NCBI GenBank assembly: GCA_002497075.1
Contig: DAML01000036.1
Coordinates: forward strand, 17,261 to 47,485
DNA from: Methanomassiliicoccaceae archaeon UBA472
GTDB taxonomy: Archaea > Thermoplasmatota > Thermoplasmata > Methanomassiliicoccales > UBA472
DNA: 30,225 nt
Reading direction: 5' to 3'
The notes under the pieces are model-generated. The model did no database searches. It had not been told where the DNA came from and saw nothing but the letters and a program-made list of their open reading frames with translations. Below, one piece after another: positions 7,938-15,561 of this stretch (positions are counted from its first letter, which is position 1; every line of letters begins with the position of its first letter). Position numbers and translations under genes: made by a program.

Positions 7938-8507
7938 ATGGCCGAGTTCCGTCCCAGCAAGGGGCTTATCGCCGCTATGATCGCAATAGTAGCGGTAGTG
8001 ATAGTGTTGATGATGGTCGCACTGGCTTACAACGGCATGGTGTCCAAGGATCAGGGCGTGCAAAGCCACTGGAGCGATGTGGAGGTGGCATATCAGAGAA
8101 AGATCGAGCTGATACCCACCATGTTCCAGATCGTCAACATGACCATGGACTTCGAGTACAATCTTTACGTGAACGTCACCGAGGCTAGGAACGTCTGGCA
8201 GAGCATCTCCGGAAATTCCGCGGACAAGATGAACGCTTCAGTGCAACTTGACGTGGCGTTCGCCGCCTTCGTCAACGCGGTGCAGGAAGCGTATCCCAAT
8301 CCCACCGCAACTCCTGCAGCGATATTGACCTTCATGGACCAGTATGAGTCGACCACCAACCAGATCGCCTCGGAACGTAAGTTCTACAACGACGCCGTCA
8401 GGGATTACAACACCGCCATCCGCAAGTTCCCCAACGTGCTGTTCGCCGGCGCCTTCGGGTTCGAGGAAGCCCTGTACTACGATCAGGACAACCCGGTCTT
8501 CGATTAG
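7938..8507 (+). CDS. LemA family protein
   Basis: A 189-residue protein with one N-terminal membrane helix (about residues 9-31) followed by the LemA signature: AYNGMVSKDQGVQSHWSDVEVAYQRKIELIPTM in family-typical order (here split as YNGMVSKDQGVQSHW and QRKIELIPTMFQIVN), then EARNVW, and the late FYNDAVRDYNTAIRKFPN segment. LemA proteins are helical-bundle membrane proteins that commonly pair with TPM-domain proteins, as here. AGGGG precedes the ATG. A 42-bp gap separates it from the zinc-ribbon gene, the largest inside this operon apart from none obvious as a promoter. Confidence 0.92.
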   Translation: MAEFRPSKGLIAAMIAIVAVVIVLMMVALAYNGMVSKDQGVQSHWSDVEVAYQRKIELIPTMFQIVNMTMDFEYNLYVNVTEARNVWQSISGNSADKMNASVQLDVAFAAFVNAVQEAYPNPTATPAAILTFMDQYESTTNQIASERKFYNDAVRDYNTAIRKFPNVLFAGAFGFEEALYYDQDNPVFD

Positions 8508-8537
8508 GTTCCGGGTAATACACCTACCGAGGCTGGC

Positions 8538-9293
8538 ATGAGAGGCGACAGGGGGACGATCGTCAAGGTCGGCGCATTGCTTGCCGTCATAGTGGTCGTA
8601 GCCCTGATACTCTTCCTGGTCGTCATCCCTTACATATTTCCTCCGGAGGACGACCGTTACAAAGGAATCCCGACCCTGGATGGATACGTCACGGACAACG
8701 AGTTCGTTCTGACGGCGGACGAGTATGCCTCGATTTACGATAACTGCCTCTACATCGACGAGCAGACATCCTGCGAGATGGCAGTTCTAGTAGTGAACGA
8801 TACGGGGGACCGGGACATAAACGACTACGCGCTGCGCACCTTCCAAAAGAACGGCATCGGCAAGGAAGGGAAGGACAACGGGGTGCTGATCGTCCTGGTG
8901 CTAAGCACCGAGGAATGGAAGGTGGAGGTCGGTTACGGGCTGACCAGCGTTCTGACCACGGCCTACATAAGCGATATCGGCCGGAACAACATCACCCCCT
9001 ACCTGCAGCTGGGCGAGTACGGCTACGCCATGATCGATATGACGTACTACCTGGGCATCAAGATACTGGATGACTATCAGGAGCCCGAGTCGGGCGATCC
9101 GGCCTTCCCCATCGGCGGCATTCCGCTGACCACCACGCAATGGATGATAATAATCATCGTCCTGGTGGCGCTGACCGTCGTGACCAGGGGTCGCATCTGG
9201 TTACTTCTGTTCTTCATCCTGTCCTTCGGGCGCGGGGGCGGCGGTTTCGGAGGGGGGCGTTCCGGCGGCGGAGGCGGCAAGGGGGGATCCTAG
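8538..9293 (+). CDS. TPM-domain membrane protein (YgcG/YdjH-like)
   Basis: 251 residues: N-terminal membrane helix (about 10-32), a TPM domain (about 48-175) containing the family's VTDNEFVLTADE start, GKEGKDNGVLIVLVLSTEEW core and VEVGYGL strand, a second hydrophobic region (about 198-230), and a Gly-rich tail (FGRGGGGFGGGRSGGGG), which is the classic ending of this family. TPM proteins are membrane-associated; phosphatase activity has been reported for a plant member in photosystem II repair, but is unproven for most prokaryotic ones. Together with the adjacent lemA and the SPFH gene it completes a YdjGHI-like set. It is the last gene of the operon. Confidence 0.92.
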   Translation: MRGDRGTIVKVGALLAVIVVVALILFLVVIPYIFPPEDDRYKGIPTLDGYVTDNEFVLTADEYASIYDNCLYIDEQTSCEMAVLVVNDTGDRDINDYALRTFQKNGIGKEGKDNGVLIVLVLSTEEWKVEVGYGLTSVLTTAYISDIGRNNITPYLQLGEYGYAMIDMTYYLGIKILDDYQEPESGDPAFPIGGIPLTTTQWMIIIIVLVALTVVTRGRIWLLLFFILSFGRGGGGFGGGRSGGGGGKGGS

Positions 9294-9382
9294 ATCGCCA
9301 GAACCGTTCCAGGATCGTTTTCCACCTTTCAACAACCTTTAACTAATCTCTTATTAATCAGCCAAAAAGTCAGGTGCGACAG

Positions 9383-12259
9383 ATGTCCGTAAGGTCCAGC
9401 GAGATAGAGGCTAAGTGGCAGGAACGTTGGTACGCCGCGCGCATCAACGAGGTCGAGAACGACGGCCGGCCCAAGTTCATGTTGATCTTCGCATACCCTG
9501 GCGTCACCGGATATCTTCACGTCGGGCATATGCGCGGCTTCACCTACGTGGATGCCATCGCCCGCTTCAAACGGCTTGAGGGTTACAACGTAATGTTCCC
9601 GGTAGGAACGCACGCCACCGGCAACGGGGCGATAAGCTTGGCGGCGCGCATCGCCCGCCGGGACCAGAAGACCATCGAGTACCTTTGCGGCAACACCTGC
9701 CCGGTCGATATGCTGGATTCTCTGCAGGACCCGGTCAAGGTTGTCGAGTTCTTCAACGAGGTCTACGTCAACCAGTACTGGAAGCGCTTCGGCTTCATGT
9801 GCGACTGGAGGCGGTTCACCTCCACGATAAAACCGGACTACCAGAAGTTCATCCAGTGGCAGTTCCGCAAGCTCATGGAAAAGGGCCTGCTCATCCAGAA
9901 GCCTTATTACGCTCCCGCCTGCGTCGCCCACGGCCCGGTGGCCATCGACGCTTCCGAGACGGACATCCAGTGCGGAGGCTCCGCCGAAACGGTGGAGTAC
10001 ACACTTCTCAAGTTCAAATGCGGCGACATGTATCTGGTGGCCGCCACCCTGCGCCCGGAGACGGTGTTCGGGCAGACCAACTTCTGGGTCAACCCGAACG
10101 CTGATCACGTCAAGGTCCGGGTCGGCCAGGAAACGTGGGTGGTCAGCGAGGACGCCTACTTCAAGCTCACCTATCAGATGGACGGCGTGGAGAAGATCGC
10201 ATCTGTAAAGGGATCCGACCTGATCGGCCTGAAATGCCTGGCGCCTATGGTGCACCGGGAAATACTCACGCTGCCGGCGGACTTCGTGGACCCCAACGTA
10301 GGAACTGGGCTCGTCACCTCCGTCCCCTCGGACTCCCCGGACGACTGGATATCTCTCAGGGCGGTGCAGGAGGATGATGCTACTCTCGACCTTTACGGCC
10401 TGGACAAGGCAGCCGTGAAAGCGATAAGACCGATCGCCATCATCGAGATGAAGGGCTGGTCCGACCTTCCGGCGGTGGAAGTCACGGCGAAGATGGGCAT
10501 CACCTCACCGGGCGATCCGAAGCTGGAGGACGCCAAGAAGCTGGTCTACAAGGACGGCTTCCATACCGGCAAGATGAACGCCACCGCCGGCGAGTACGCG
10601 GGGCTTCCGGTCATGGAGGCCAAGGAACGGATGAAGCAGACCATGATCGCCTCCGGAGAGGCCGCGGTGATGTACGATCTTTCAGAAACGGTCATCTGCC
10701 GCTGCGGAGAAAGGGTCGTCATCAAAAAGGTCAACGACCAGTGGTTCATAGATTACGCCAACGCCGAGACGACCGCCGCCTCCAAGGAGCAGGCCAAGAA
10801 CATGGAGATATTCCCGGCGGAGTACTATCAGAACATCCACGGAGTTCTGGACTGGTTCCGGGAGCGCGCCTGCGTTCGGCAGGGTAACTGGATAGGTACG
10901 AGGTTCCCCTTCGACGAGAAGTGGATCATCGAGGCCATCTCCGATTCCACGCTGTATCCGATATATTACACCATCTCGAAGTTCGCCAACGACGGTTCCG
11001 TAAAGGCCGAGCAGATGACCGAGGAGTTCTTCGACCTGGTCATACTGGACAAGGGCGACCCCGCGAAGGTTTCCGCTTCCACCGGCATAGATGAGGCGAT
11101 GCTCAAGAAGGTCCGGGACGACGTGCATTACTGGTACCCCCTCGACCTCAACCTGGGCGGAAAGGAGCACCTGACCGTGCACTTCCCGGCCTTCCTGATG
11201 AACCACGTGGCCCTGCTCCCCAAGGAGATGTGGCCCCGGGGAATATTCGTCAACTGGTGGGTCATGGGCAAGGGCGGGAAGATCTCCAAGTCCAAGGGCG
11301 GCGCCCAGCCGATCCCGGGGGCGGCCGAGGAGTACGGAGTGGACGCGCTTCGCCTTTACTACGCCCATATCGCCTCGCCCCATGCTGACGTGGACTGGGA
11401 CAACGAGGCCGTGGAAGGCTACACCGCCCGCACCGAAAAGATGGAGCGTACGCTCCTGGACCTCATGTCGCTGAACGGTCAAGAGAGCGACGTCGATGGC
11501 TGGATGGTGTCGCGAATGGCCTCCCGCGTCCTCCGGGTGAAGGAGATGATGCGGACGTACGACCTGCGCTCCATGGCCAACGAGGTCTATTTTGAAGCTT
11601 TCAACGACCTGCGCTGGTATCAAAGGAGGGGAGGGTGCCACGCCCCTACCATAGGGCGGGTCCTGGAACTTCTCCTGCCCCTGATGATGCCGATAACCCC
11701 CCATACCGCCGAGGAGCTGTGGGAGGCGTCCGGGCACAGGGACCTACTTTCAGCCAGGCTGCTTCCGGAGATCAGGGAAGGAGAGATCGATGTATCCAAG
11801 GAAAGGGCCGAGGACTACCTGCGCGGCCTGATGGATGACGCCAATGAGATCCTGAAGGTCACCGGAATAAGGCCGGCCAGGATAACCTTGTTCACCACCG
11901 CTCCCTGGAAGCGGGAGGTGGTGTCCATGGCCGTGGAACTGCACGAAAAGGGCGAGCTCAAGGTCCCCACCCTCACCAAGATGGCCATGGCCGACGAGCT
12001 GGTCCGTGTCAAAGGCAAGGAAGCCTCCGACTTTGCCAGAAAGACCGCCGAGGACCTCATGAAGAGATCGCCGGCCGAGTCCAAGAAGCTGGCGCAGAGA
12101 TTCGACGAGCTTTCGTTCCTGCGGTCTAGCAAGGAATTCCTGGAGAAGGAGTACGGCTGCGCGATAGAGGTGCACGAGGCCGGAGAGCCCGGCGTTGCAG
12201 ACCCGCAGAACAAATCCCGTCAAGCAGCTCCCTGGCGCCCGGCGATACTGGTGGAGTGA
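9383..12259 (+). CDS. leuS: Leucyl-tRNA synthetase, archaeal/eukaryotic type
   Basis: Charges tRNA-Leu in the cytoplasm. A class I synthetase of 958 residues, the expected archaeal length. Class I signatures are HVGH (residues 46-49) and KISKS (633-637). Between them lies the long CP1 editing insertion, with archaeal-type features such as GTHATGNGAISLAARI and TLRPETVFGQTN. A cysteine pair (ICRCGERV) is also visible near residue 437. The C-terminal region after KISKS includes the anticodon-binding helical bundle and the archaeal C-terminal extension. The ATG at 9383 is chosen over the in-frame GTG at 9374, because AGGTG (9372-9376) sits six bases before it and matches the ribosome binding site pattern seen elsewhere in this window. 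Its stop codon shares the hexamer TGATCA with the stop of the convergent ubiX gene. Confidence 0.97.
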   Translation: MSVRSSEIEAKWQERWYAARINEVENDGRPKFMLIFAYPGVTGYLHVGHMRGFTYVDAIARFKRLEGYNVMFPVGTHATGNGAISLAARIARRDQKTIEYLCGNTCPVDMLDSLQDPVKVVEFFNEVYVNQYWKRFGFMCDWRRFTSTIKPDYQKFIQWQFRKLMEKGLLIQKPYYAPACVAHGPVAIDASETDIQCGGSAETVEYTLLKFKCGDMYLVAATLRPETVFGQTNFWVNPNADHVKVRVGQETWVVSEDAYFKLTYQMDGVEKIASVKGSDLIGLKCLAPMVHREILTLPADFVDPNVGTGLVTSVPSDSPDDWISLRAVQEDDATLDLYGLDKAAVKAIRPIAIIEMKGWSDLPAVEVTAKMGITSPGDPKLEDAKKLVYKDGFHTGKMNATAGEYAGLPVMEAKERMKQTMIASGEAAVMYDLSETVICRCGERVVIKKVNDQWFIDYANAETTAASKEQAKNMEIFPAEYYQNIHGVLDWFRERACVRQGNWIGTRFPFDEKWIIEAISDSTLYPIYYTISKFANDGSVKAEQMTEEFFDLVILDKGDPAKVSASTGIDEAMLKKVRDDVHYWYPLDLNLGGKEHLTVHFPAFLMNHVALLPKEMWPRGIFVNWWVMGKGGKISKSKGGAQPIPGAAEEYGVDALRLYYAHIASPHADVDWDNEAVEGYTARTEKMERTLLDLMSLNGQESDVDGWMVSRMASRVLRVKEMMRTYDLRSMANEVYFEAFNDLRWYQRRGGCHAPTIGRVLELLLPLMMPITPHTAEELWEASGHRDLLSARLLPEIREGEIDVSKERAEDYLRGLMDDANEILKVTGIRPARITLFTTAPWKREVVSMAVELHEKGELKVPTLTKMAMADELVRVKGKEASDFARKTAEDLMKRSPAESKKLAQRFDELSFLRSSKEFLEKEYGCAIEVHEAGEPGVADPQNKSRQAAPWRPAILVE

Positions 12260-12805
12260 TCAGTCGCCCCAGCGCCGGAACAGCTCGTGCGGCTGCCCCA
12301 ACTGGTCCAGCATCTTTCCGACCAGGAAGTTGACCAGTTCCTCCACCGTCTGCGGTTTCGGATAGAATCCAGGACTGGCAGGCAGTATGATCGCCCCGTC
12401 CTCCGACAGACGCAACGAGTTCCTCAGCATTATAGGGCTCTGCGGAGTTTCCCTGGGAACCACTACCAACTTGCGGCGCTCCTTCATGCACACCGCGGCC
12501 GCCCTGGTGACCAGGTTGTCAGCGATACCCGACGCGATCTTGGCTAGCGTGGACTCGGAACAGGGGCAAATGACCATGGCGTCGAAGCGGTGACTGCCGG
12601 AAGCTACCGGGGCGAAAAGCTCGTCCTCGTGATAAACGGCATCAGCGAGTTCCATTACCTGCTCGACGGTGTAGACGGTCTCCGCCTCCAATATCCGCTT
12701 CGCCGTCTCCGTTATGATGAGCGCCTTCTCGCCTTCCAATTCCTCGAGCAGCCTTATCCCGTAGATGATGCCGGATGCCCCGGTGATAGCCACGACGGTC
12801 TTCAC
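12260..12805 (-). CDS. ubiX: Flavin prenyltransferase UbiX
   Basis: A 181-residue protein of usual UbiX/Pad1 length. It starts with the flavoprotein motif VVAITGASGIIYG and contains MVICPCSESTLAKIASGIADNL and VVVPRETPQSPIMLRNSLRL, all typical of the family. UbiX makes prenylated FMN from FMN and dimethylallyl phosphate for UbiD-type decarboxylases. In archaea a known client is the UbiD-like anhydromevalonate phosphate decarboxylase of the archaeal mevalonate pathway; whether that applies here is unknown, since no ubiD is in the window. It converges on leuS with no bases between the stop codons. Confidence 0.96.
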   Translation of the reverse strand: MKTVVAITGASGIIYGIRLLEELEGEKALIITETAKRILEAETVYTVEQVMELADAVYHEDELFAPVASGSHRFDAMVICPCSESTLAKIASGIADNLVTRAAAVCMKERRKLVVVPRETPQSPIMLRNSLRLSEDGAIILPASPGFYPKPQTVEELVNFLVGKMLDQLGQPHELFRRWGD

Positions 12806-12931
12806 GTTCCCAATTAAGCATTGACGCGTATTTCAAATCTTACGCTTGGCGCTCCGAAACGTTCTTTAAGAGCGCTGTTATCGCTCATGAAGCCAAATAT
12901 AAAATTAGGCCCGGTCCCGCAGCGCCGTCTC

Positions 12932-12949
12932 TCTGGTGCAGGCACCAGA
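12932..12949. repeat. Perfect inverted repeat upstream of the S19e promoter
   Basis: TCTGGTGC and GCACCAGA are exact reverse complements separated by two bases, giving an 8-bp perfect dyad. It lies 24 bp before the TATA-like box of the ribosomal protein cluster, where a DNA-binding regulator could sit. The remainder of the 246-bp gap 12806-13051 holds the divergent ubiX upstream region (AT-rich near 12895-12906) and no other clear element. Confidence 0.5.
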
Positions 12950-12972
12950 AGGGGTTTGGAGCACAATAATCC

Positions 12973-12980
12973 TTATATAG
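12973..12980 (+). promoter_or_regulatory. TATA box of the S19e cluster
   Basis: TTATATAG preceded by a purine-rich BRE-like AATAATCC, 72 bp before the S19e ATG. A second TATA-like sequence (CTATATC, 13021-13027) is closer, but would place the transcription start after the ribosome binding site. Confidence 0.5.
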
Positions 12981-13051
12981 GGGTACCATATTAGTGGCCG
13001 AACATACCATTTGGTCTAGTCTATATCTGAAGTTCATTGAGGTTGGTTAAG

Positions 13052-13474
13052 ATGGTTACGGTCTATGATGTGCCCTCCGAGAAGCTGATCGCGAACGTTG
13101 CCCAGAAGTTGAAAGACTCTGGGTCAGTGAACCCACCCGAGTGGGCGGAGTTCGCCAAGACCGGCGTTCATACGGAGAAGGCCCCGATCCAGGCCGACTG
13201 GTGGTACACCAGGGCGGCCTCAGTGCTGAGAAAGGTCTATATCAAGGGTCCGATCGGTACCTCTAAGCTTGCCGCGGAGTACGGCGGGTTCAACGACCGC
13301 GGGTCCAGGCCGAACAGGGCCGTCAAGGGCAGCCGCTCCGTCATCAGGAAGTCCCTGATGCAGCTGGAGACCGCTGGTCTGGTCGTCAGGAACAAGAACA
13401 ACGGGCGTGTCGTCACCCCCAAGGGCCAGGCCCTTCTGGATAACGCCGCCAAGGAAGTCATCGACTCCAACTGA
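13052..13474 (+). CDS. rps19e: Ribosomal protein S19e
   Basis: 140 residues from ATG at 13052; GAGGT ends eight bases earlier, which favours this start over the in-frame TTG at 13037. The family marks are VTVYDVPSEKLI at the N-terminus, PPEWAEFAKTGVHTEKAP, DWWYTRAASVLRKVYIKGPIG and YGGFNDRGSRPNRAVKGS, all strongly conserved in archaeal and eukaryotic S19e. It is a small-subunit protein needed for 40S/30S maturation. First gene of a tightly packed cluster that is conserved in archaea. Confidence 0.98.
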   Translation: MVTVYDVPSEKLIANVAQKLKDSGSVNPPEWAEFAKTGVHTEKAPIQADWWYTRAASVLRKVYIKGPIGTSKLAAEYGGFNDRGSRPNRAVKGSRSVIRKSLMQLETAGLVVRNKNNGRVVTPKGQALLDNAAKEVIDSN

Positions 13475-13488
13475 TTGAGGTGATGTCC

Positions 13489-13818
13489 GTGGACGATGCT
13501 GAGCTCATGGAACTGCGGCGGCGCAAGATGGCCGACATGCAGCGCCAGGGCGAGCAGCAGGCGGTCATGGATCAGCAGGCCCAGGCAATGGAGGCCCAGA
13601 GGCAGGCGATCCTTCGCCAGCTGCTGACCCCAGAAGCCCGCGACCGGTTGGCCAACGTCCGCATGGCCTACCCGGACATAGCCCGCTCCGTCGAGGACCA
13701 GCTCATCAGGCTGGCCCAGAACGGGCAGATAAACTCCCAGATAGACGAGCCTACCCTGAAGCAGATCCTCAGGAAGGTCTCCCCTCAGAAGAGAGAAATT
13801 AACATTGAGAGGAAGTAA
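13489..13818 (+). CDS. PDCD5-like DNA-binding protein
   Basis: 109 residues from GTG at 13489. This start gives MDDAELMELRRRKMADMQ, matching the usual N-terminus of archaeal PDCD5 proteins (often called DNA-binding protein TFAR19-like). The GAGG at 13477-13480 then has the eight-base spacing used by its neighbours; upstream GTG (13480) and ATG (13483) overlap that site and are less likely. Features include the long basic/Gln-rich helix (about 8-45), LLTPEARDRLANVRM and ILRKVSPQKREINIERK. The family forms a three-helix bundle, binds nucleic acid, and is routinely found between S19e and L39e in archaea. Confidence 0.95.
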   Translation: MDDAELMELRRRKMADMQRQGEQQAVMDQQAQAMEAQRQAILRQLLTPEARDRLANVRMAYPDIARSVEDQLIRLAQNGQINSQIDEPTLKQILRKVSPQKREINIERK

Positions 13819-13819
13819 A

Positions 13820-13975
13820 ATGGCACGCAACAAGCACTCCGCCATGAAGGCGCGATTGATGAAGAAGCTGAAGCAGAACCGCCGGGTGCCGGCGTGGGTC
13901 ATGATGAGGACCGACCGCGCTTTCCTGCGCCACCCAATGAGAAGGAACTGGCGCCACAGCAAGTTGAAGGAGTGA
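13820..13975 (+). CDS. rpl39e: Ribosomal protein L39e
   Basis: A 51-residue, very basic protein starting one base after the previous stop: MARNKHSAMKARLMKKLKQN, then RRVPAWVMMRTDRA and a final RRNWRHSKLKE. This is the standard archaeal L39e length and sequence pattern (RRVPxWVxxKT, RRxWRxxKL). L39e lines the polypeptide exit tunnel of the large subunit. Ribosome binding site GAGAGGAAG sits just upstream, overlapping the end of the PDCD5 gene. Confidence 0.97.
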   Translation: MARNKHSAMKARLMKKLKQNRRVPAWVMMRTDRAFLRHPMRRNWRHSKLKE

Positions 13976-13980
13976 GCAAA

Positions 13981-14247
13981 ATGGCCGAAGAGAACGAGTC
14001 AGTATACATTATTCCGCTTATCAAGACGAAGATGGTCCCCACCCCCGGTCGATCAGACCGGGCAATAAAGGAGATCCGGGCCTACATAGCTCGCCACATG
14101 AAGACCGAGGAAGAGCAGGTCTGGATCGACCCCAAGGTCAACGAGGCCATATGGGCCCGCGGCAAGACCGCTCCTCCGAGCAAGGTGCGGGTCAAGGCCG
14201 TCCGTTTCGAGGACGGACTGGTCGAGGTCTCTCTTCCTACCGAGTGA
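13981..14247 (+). CDS. rpl31e: Ribosomal protein L31e
   Basis: 88 residues from ATG at 13981, eight bases after AAGGAG, which overlaps the end of the L39e gene. An upstream in-frame extension exists but would run through L39e and is not used. Family features: YIIPLIKTKMVPTPGRSDRAIKEIRAYIARHMK, seen as PLIKTKMVPTPGRSDRAIKE, then VWIDPKVNEAIWARGKTAPP and VRVKAVRFEDGLVEV. Large-subunit protein near the exit tunnel. Confidence 0.97.
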   Translation: MAEENESVYIIPLIKTKMVPTPGRSDRAIKEIRAYIARHMKTEEEQVWIDPKVNEAIWARGKTAPPSKVRVKAVRFEDGLVEVSLPTE

Positions 14248-14257
14248 GCGCTAGAAC

Positions 14258-14917
14258 ATGTTGCGGGTCTCTAGCTATAACGGCGTGGAGTTCATTGGCG
14301 TGTACGCTGTGGCCAACGAGGGCATGGCGGTAATTCCCATGGACTCCGACGACCGTTTCCAGGAGGACATCTCTACCGCCCTGGACCTCAAGTGTCATAA
14401 AGGGACCATAGCCAGCACGAACCTGATCGGTTCGTTGGTGGCCATGAATTCCTACGGCGTAGCGGTGAACAGCTTCGCCACAGACATCGAGATAGGCGTT
14501 TTTTCCAAACTGCAGGTCGCCAGGCTCGATGACCGTTTGAACGCTTGCGGGAACAACATCCTGGTCAACGACAACGGATGCCTTGTGAACCCCGAAATGA
14601 ACGACAAGAGCGTTCACGTTCTGGAGGAAGTGTTCAACGTGGATGTCGTTCGCGGAACCGTGGCTGGGCAGAACACCGTCGGTTCGGTGTGCAAGGTCAC
14701 CAACAAGGGGCTTATTTGCCACCCCGCGTCGTCCGCTGCCGATCTAAAGCTGCTCAAGGACCTTTTCAAGGTCGAGCCCAAGATAACCACCCTGAACTAC
14801 GGCTCCCCGTACGTCGGCGCGAGCATCGTGGCCAACAGCAAGGGCGGAGTGGTCGGTTCGAGAAGCACCCCGATAGAGCAGGGCCGCGTGGAAGAGGCCC
14901 TGGACATAATCAGCTGA
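14258..14917 (+). CDS. eif6: Translation initiation factor 6 (aIF6)
   Basis: 219 residues, the normal archaeal aIF6 length, with the fivefold pentein repeat visible as recurrent short units (IGVYAVANEGMAVIP, LIGSLVAMNSYGVAVNSFA, NNILVNDNGCLVNPEM, TVGSVCKVTNKGLICHP, VGASIVANSKGGVVGS). aIF6 binds the large subunit and prevents premature subunit joining. It ends the S19e-PDCD5-L39e-L31e-aIF6 run; the gene that often follows in archaea (L18a/LX, prefoldin, ftsY) is not present. The stop shares TGATCA with the stop of the convergent hydrolase gene. Confidence 0.98.
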   Translation: MLRVSSYNGVEFIGVYAVANEGMAVIPMDSDDRFQEDISTALDLKCHKGTIASTNLIGSLVAMNSYGVAVNSFATDIEIGVFSKLQVARLDDRLNACGNNILVNDNGCLVNPEMNDKSVHVLEEVFNVDVVRGTVAGQNTVGSVCKVTNKGLICHPASSAADLKLLKDLFKVEPKITTLNYGSPYVGASIVANSKGGVVGSRSTPIEQGRVEEALDIIS

Positions 14918-15553
14918 TCACTGGGAGAACACCCAGTACTCGGTCTCTTCGGGCAGGTCCTCGGCCTCGAACTCCACTTCGTTGCCTACCCGGACCACCC
15001 GGTCGTCGGGCAGCCCCTTCAGGAAGCCGTCGGCGTTCTGAATGGACATCGATAAACCCCCGACGCGGAAGTGCATGGGGATGGCCACCTTCGGTCTTAT
15101 AGCATTGACAAGAAGCTGCGCCTGCGCTCCGTCGATGGTGAACACCCCGCCCACCGGTAGGAAAAGGACGTCCACCTCGCCCAGCTCTTCGATCTGCGCT
15201 TCCGATAGCATATGGCCGAGATCGCCAAGATGGCAGAAGCGAACGCCGTCCAGGGTTAGGTGGAAGATGTTCATCCTTCCCCTCTTCTCCCCGTTGACAT
15301 CGTCATGGAACCCAGTGATGCCCCGTATGGCCACCCCTTTTACTGTGCGAGGGGCTACATCCTTCACCACCACGTACTCGCCCTTGATGACCCGCACCGC
15401 GTTGTGATCGAAATGGTCATGACTTATCGTTACCACGTCTGCCCTGAGGGACGGAGGTTTCACCCCTATCGAGCGGCCATCGTGAGGGTCCATGACCACC
15501 GTCGCCTGATCATTGATCTCAAAGCATGAATGCATGTGCCAGATGACCCTCAC
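14918..15553 (-). CDS. Metallo-beta-lactamase-fold metal-dependent hydrolase (UPF0173-like)
   Basis: A 211-residue protein with the zinc-binding motif SHDHFDHN (about residues 44-51), preceded by DPHDGRSIG, then FCHLGDLGH (metal-bridging region) and IPMHFRVGG near the end, which together form the metal site of the Lactamase_B_3/UPF0173 group. Such proteins are small stand-alone MBL domains; their substrates are mostly unknown. Start is GTG at 15553, preceded by GGTGA overlapping the upstream gene's stop, with eight bases between the genes. It is thus probably co-transcribed with the double zinc-ribbon membrane protein upstream. Confidence 0.93.
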   Translation of the reverse strand: MRVIWHMHSCFEINDQATVVMDPHDGRSIGVKPPSLRADVVTISHDHFDHNAVRVIKGEYVVVKDVAPRTVKGVAIRGITGFHDDVNGEKRGRMNIFHLTLDGVRFCHLGDLGHMLSEAQIEELGEVDVLFLPVGGVFTIDGAQAQLLVNAIRPKVAIPMHFRVGGLSMSIQNADGFLKGLPDDRVVRVGNEVEFEAEDLPEETEYWVFSQ

Positions 15554-15561
15554 GTTCTCAC

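Noticed and set aside
10682..11737. Long minus-strand open frame inside leuS
   Set aside because: Low-complexity His/Gly/Leu-rich translation typical of antisense frames in GC-rich genes; leuS motifs run through the other strand.
13480..13488. GTG 13480 or ATG 13483 as start of the PDCD5-like protein
   Set aside because: Both overlap the ribosome binding site; GTG 13489 gives normal spacing and the usual family N-terminus.
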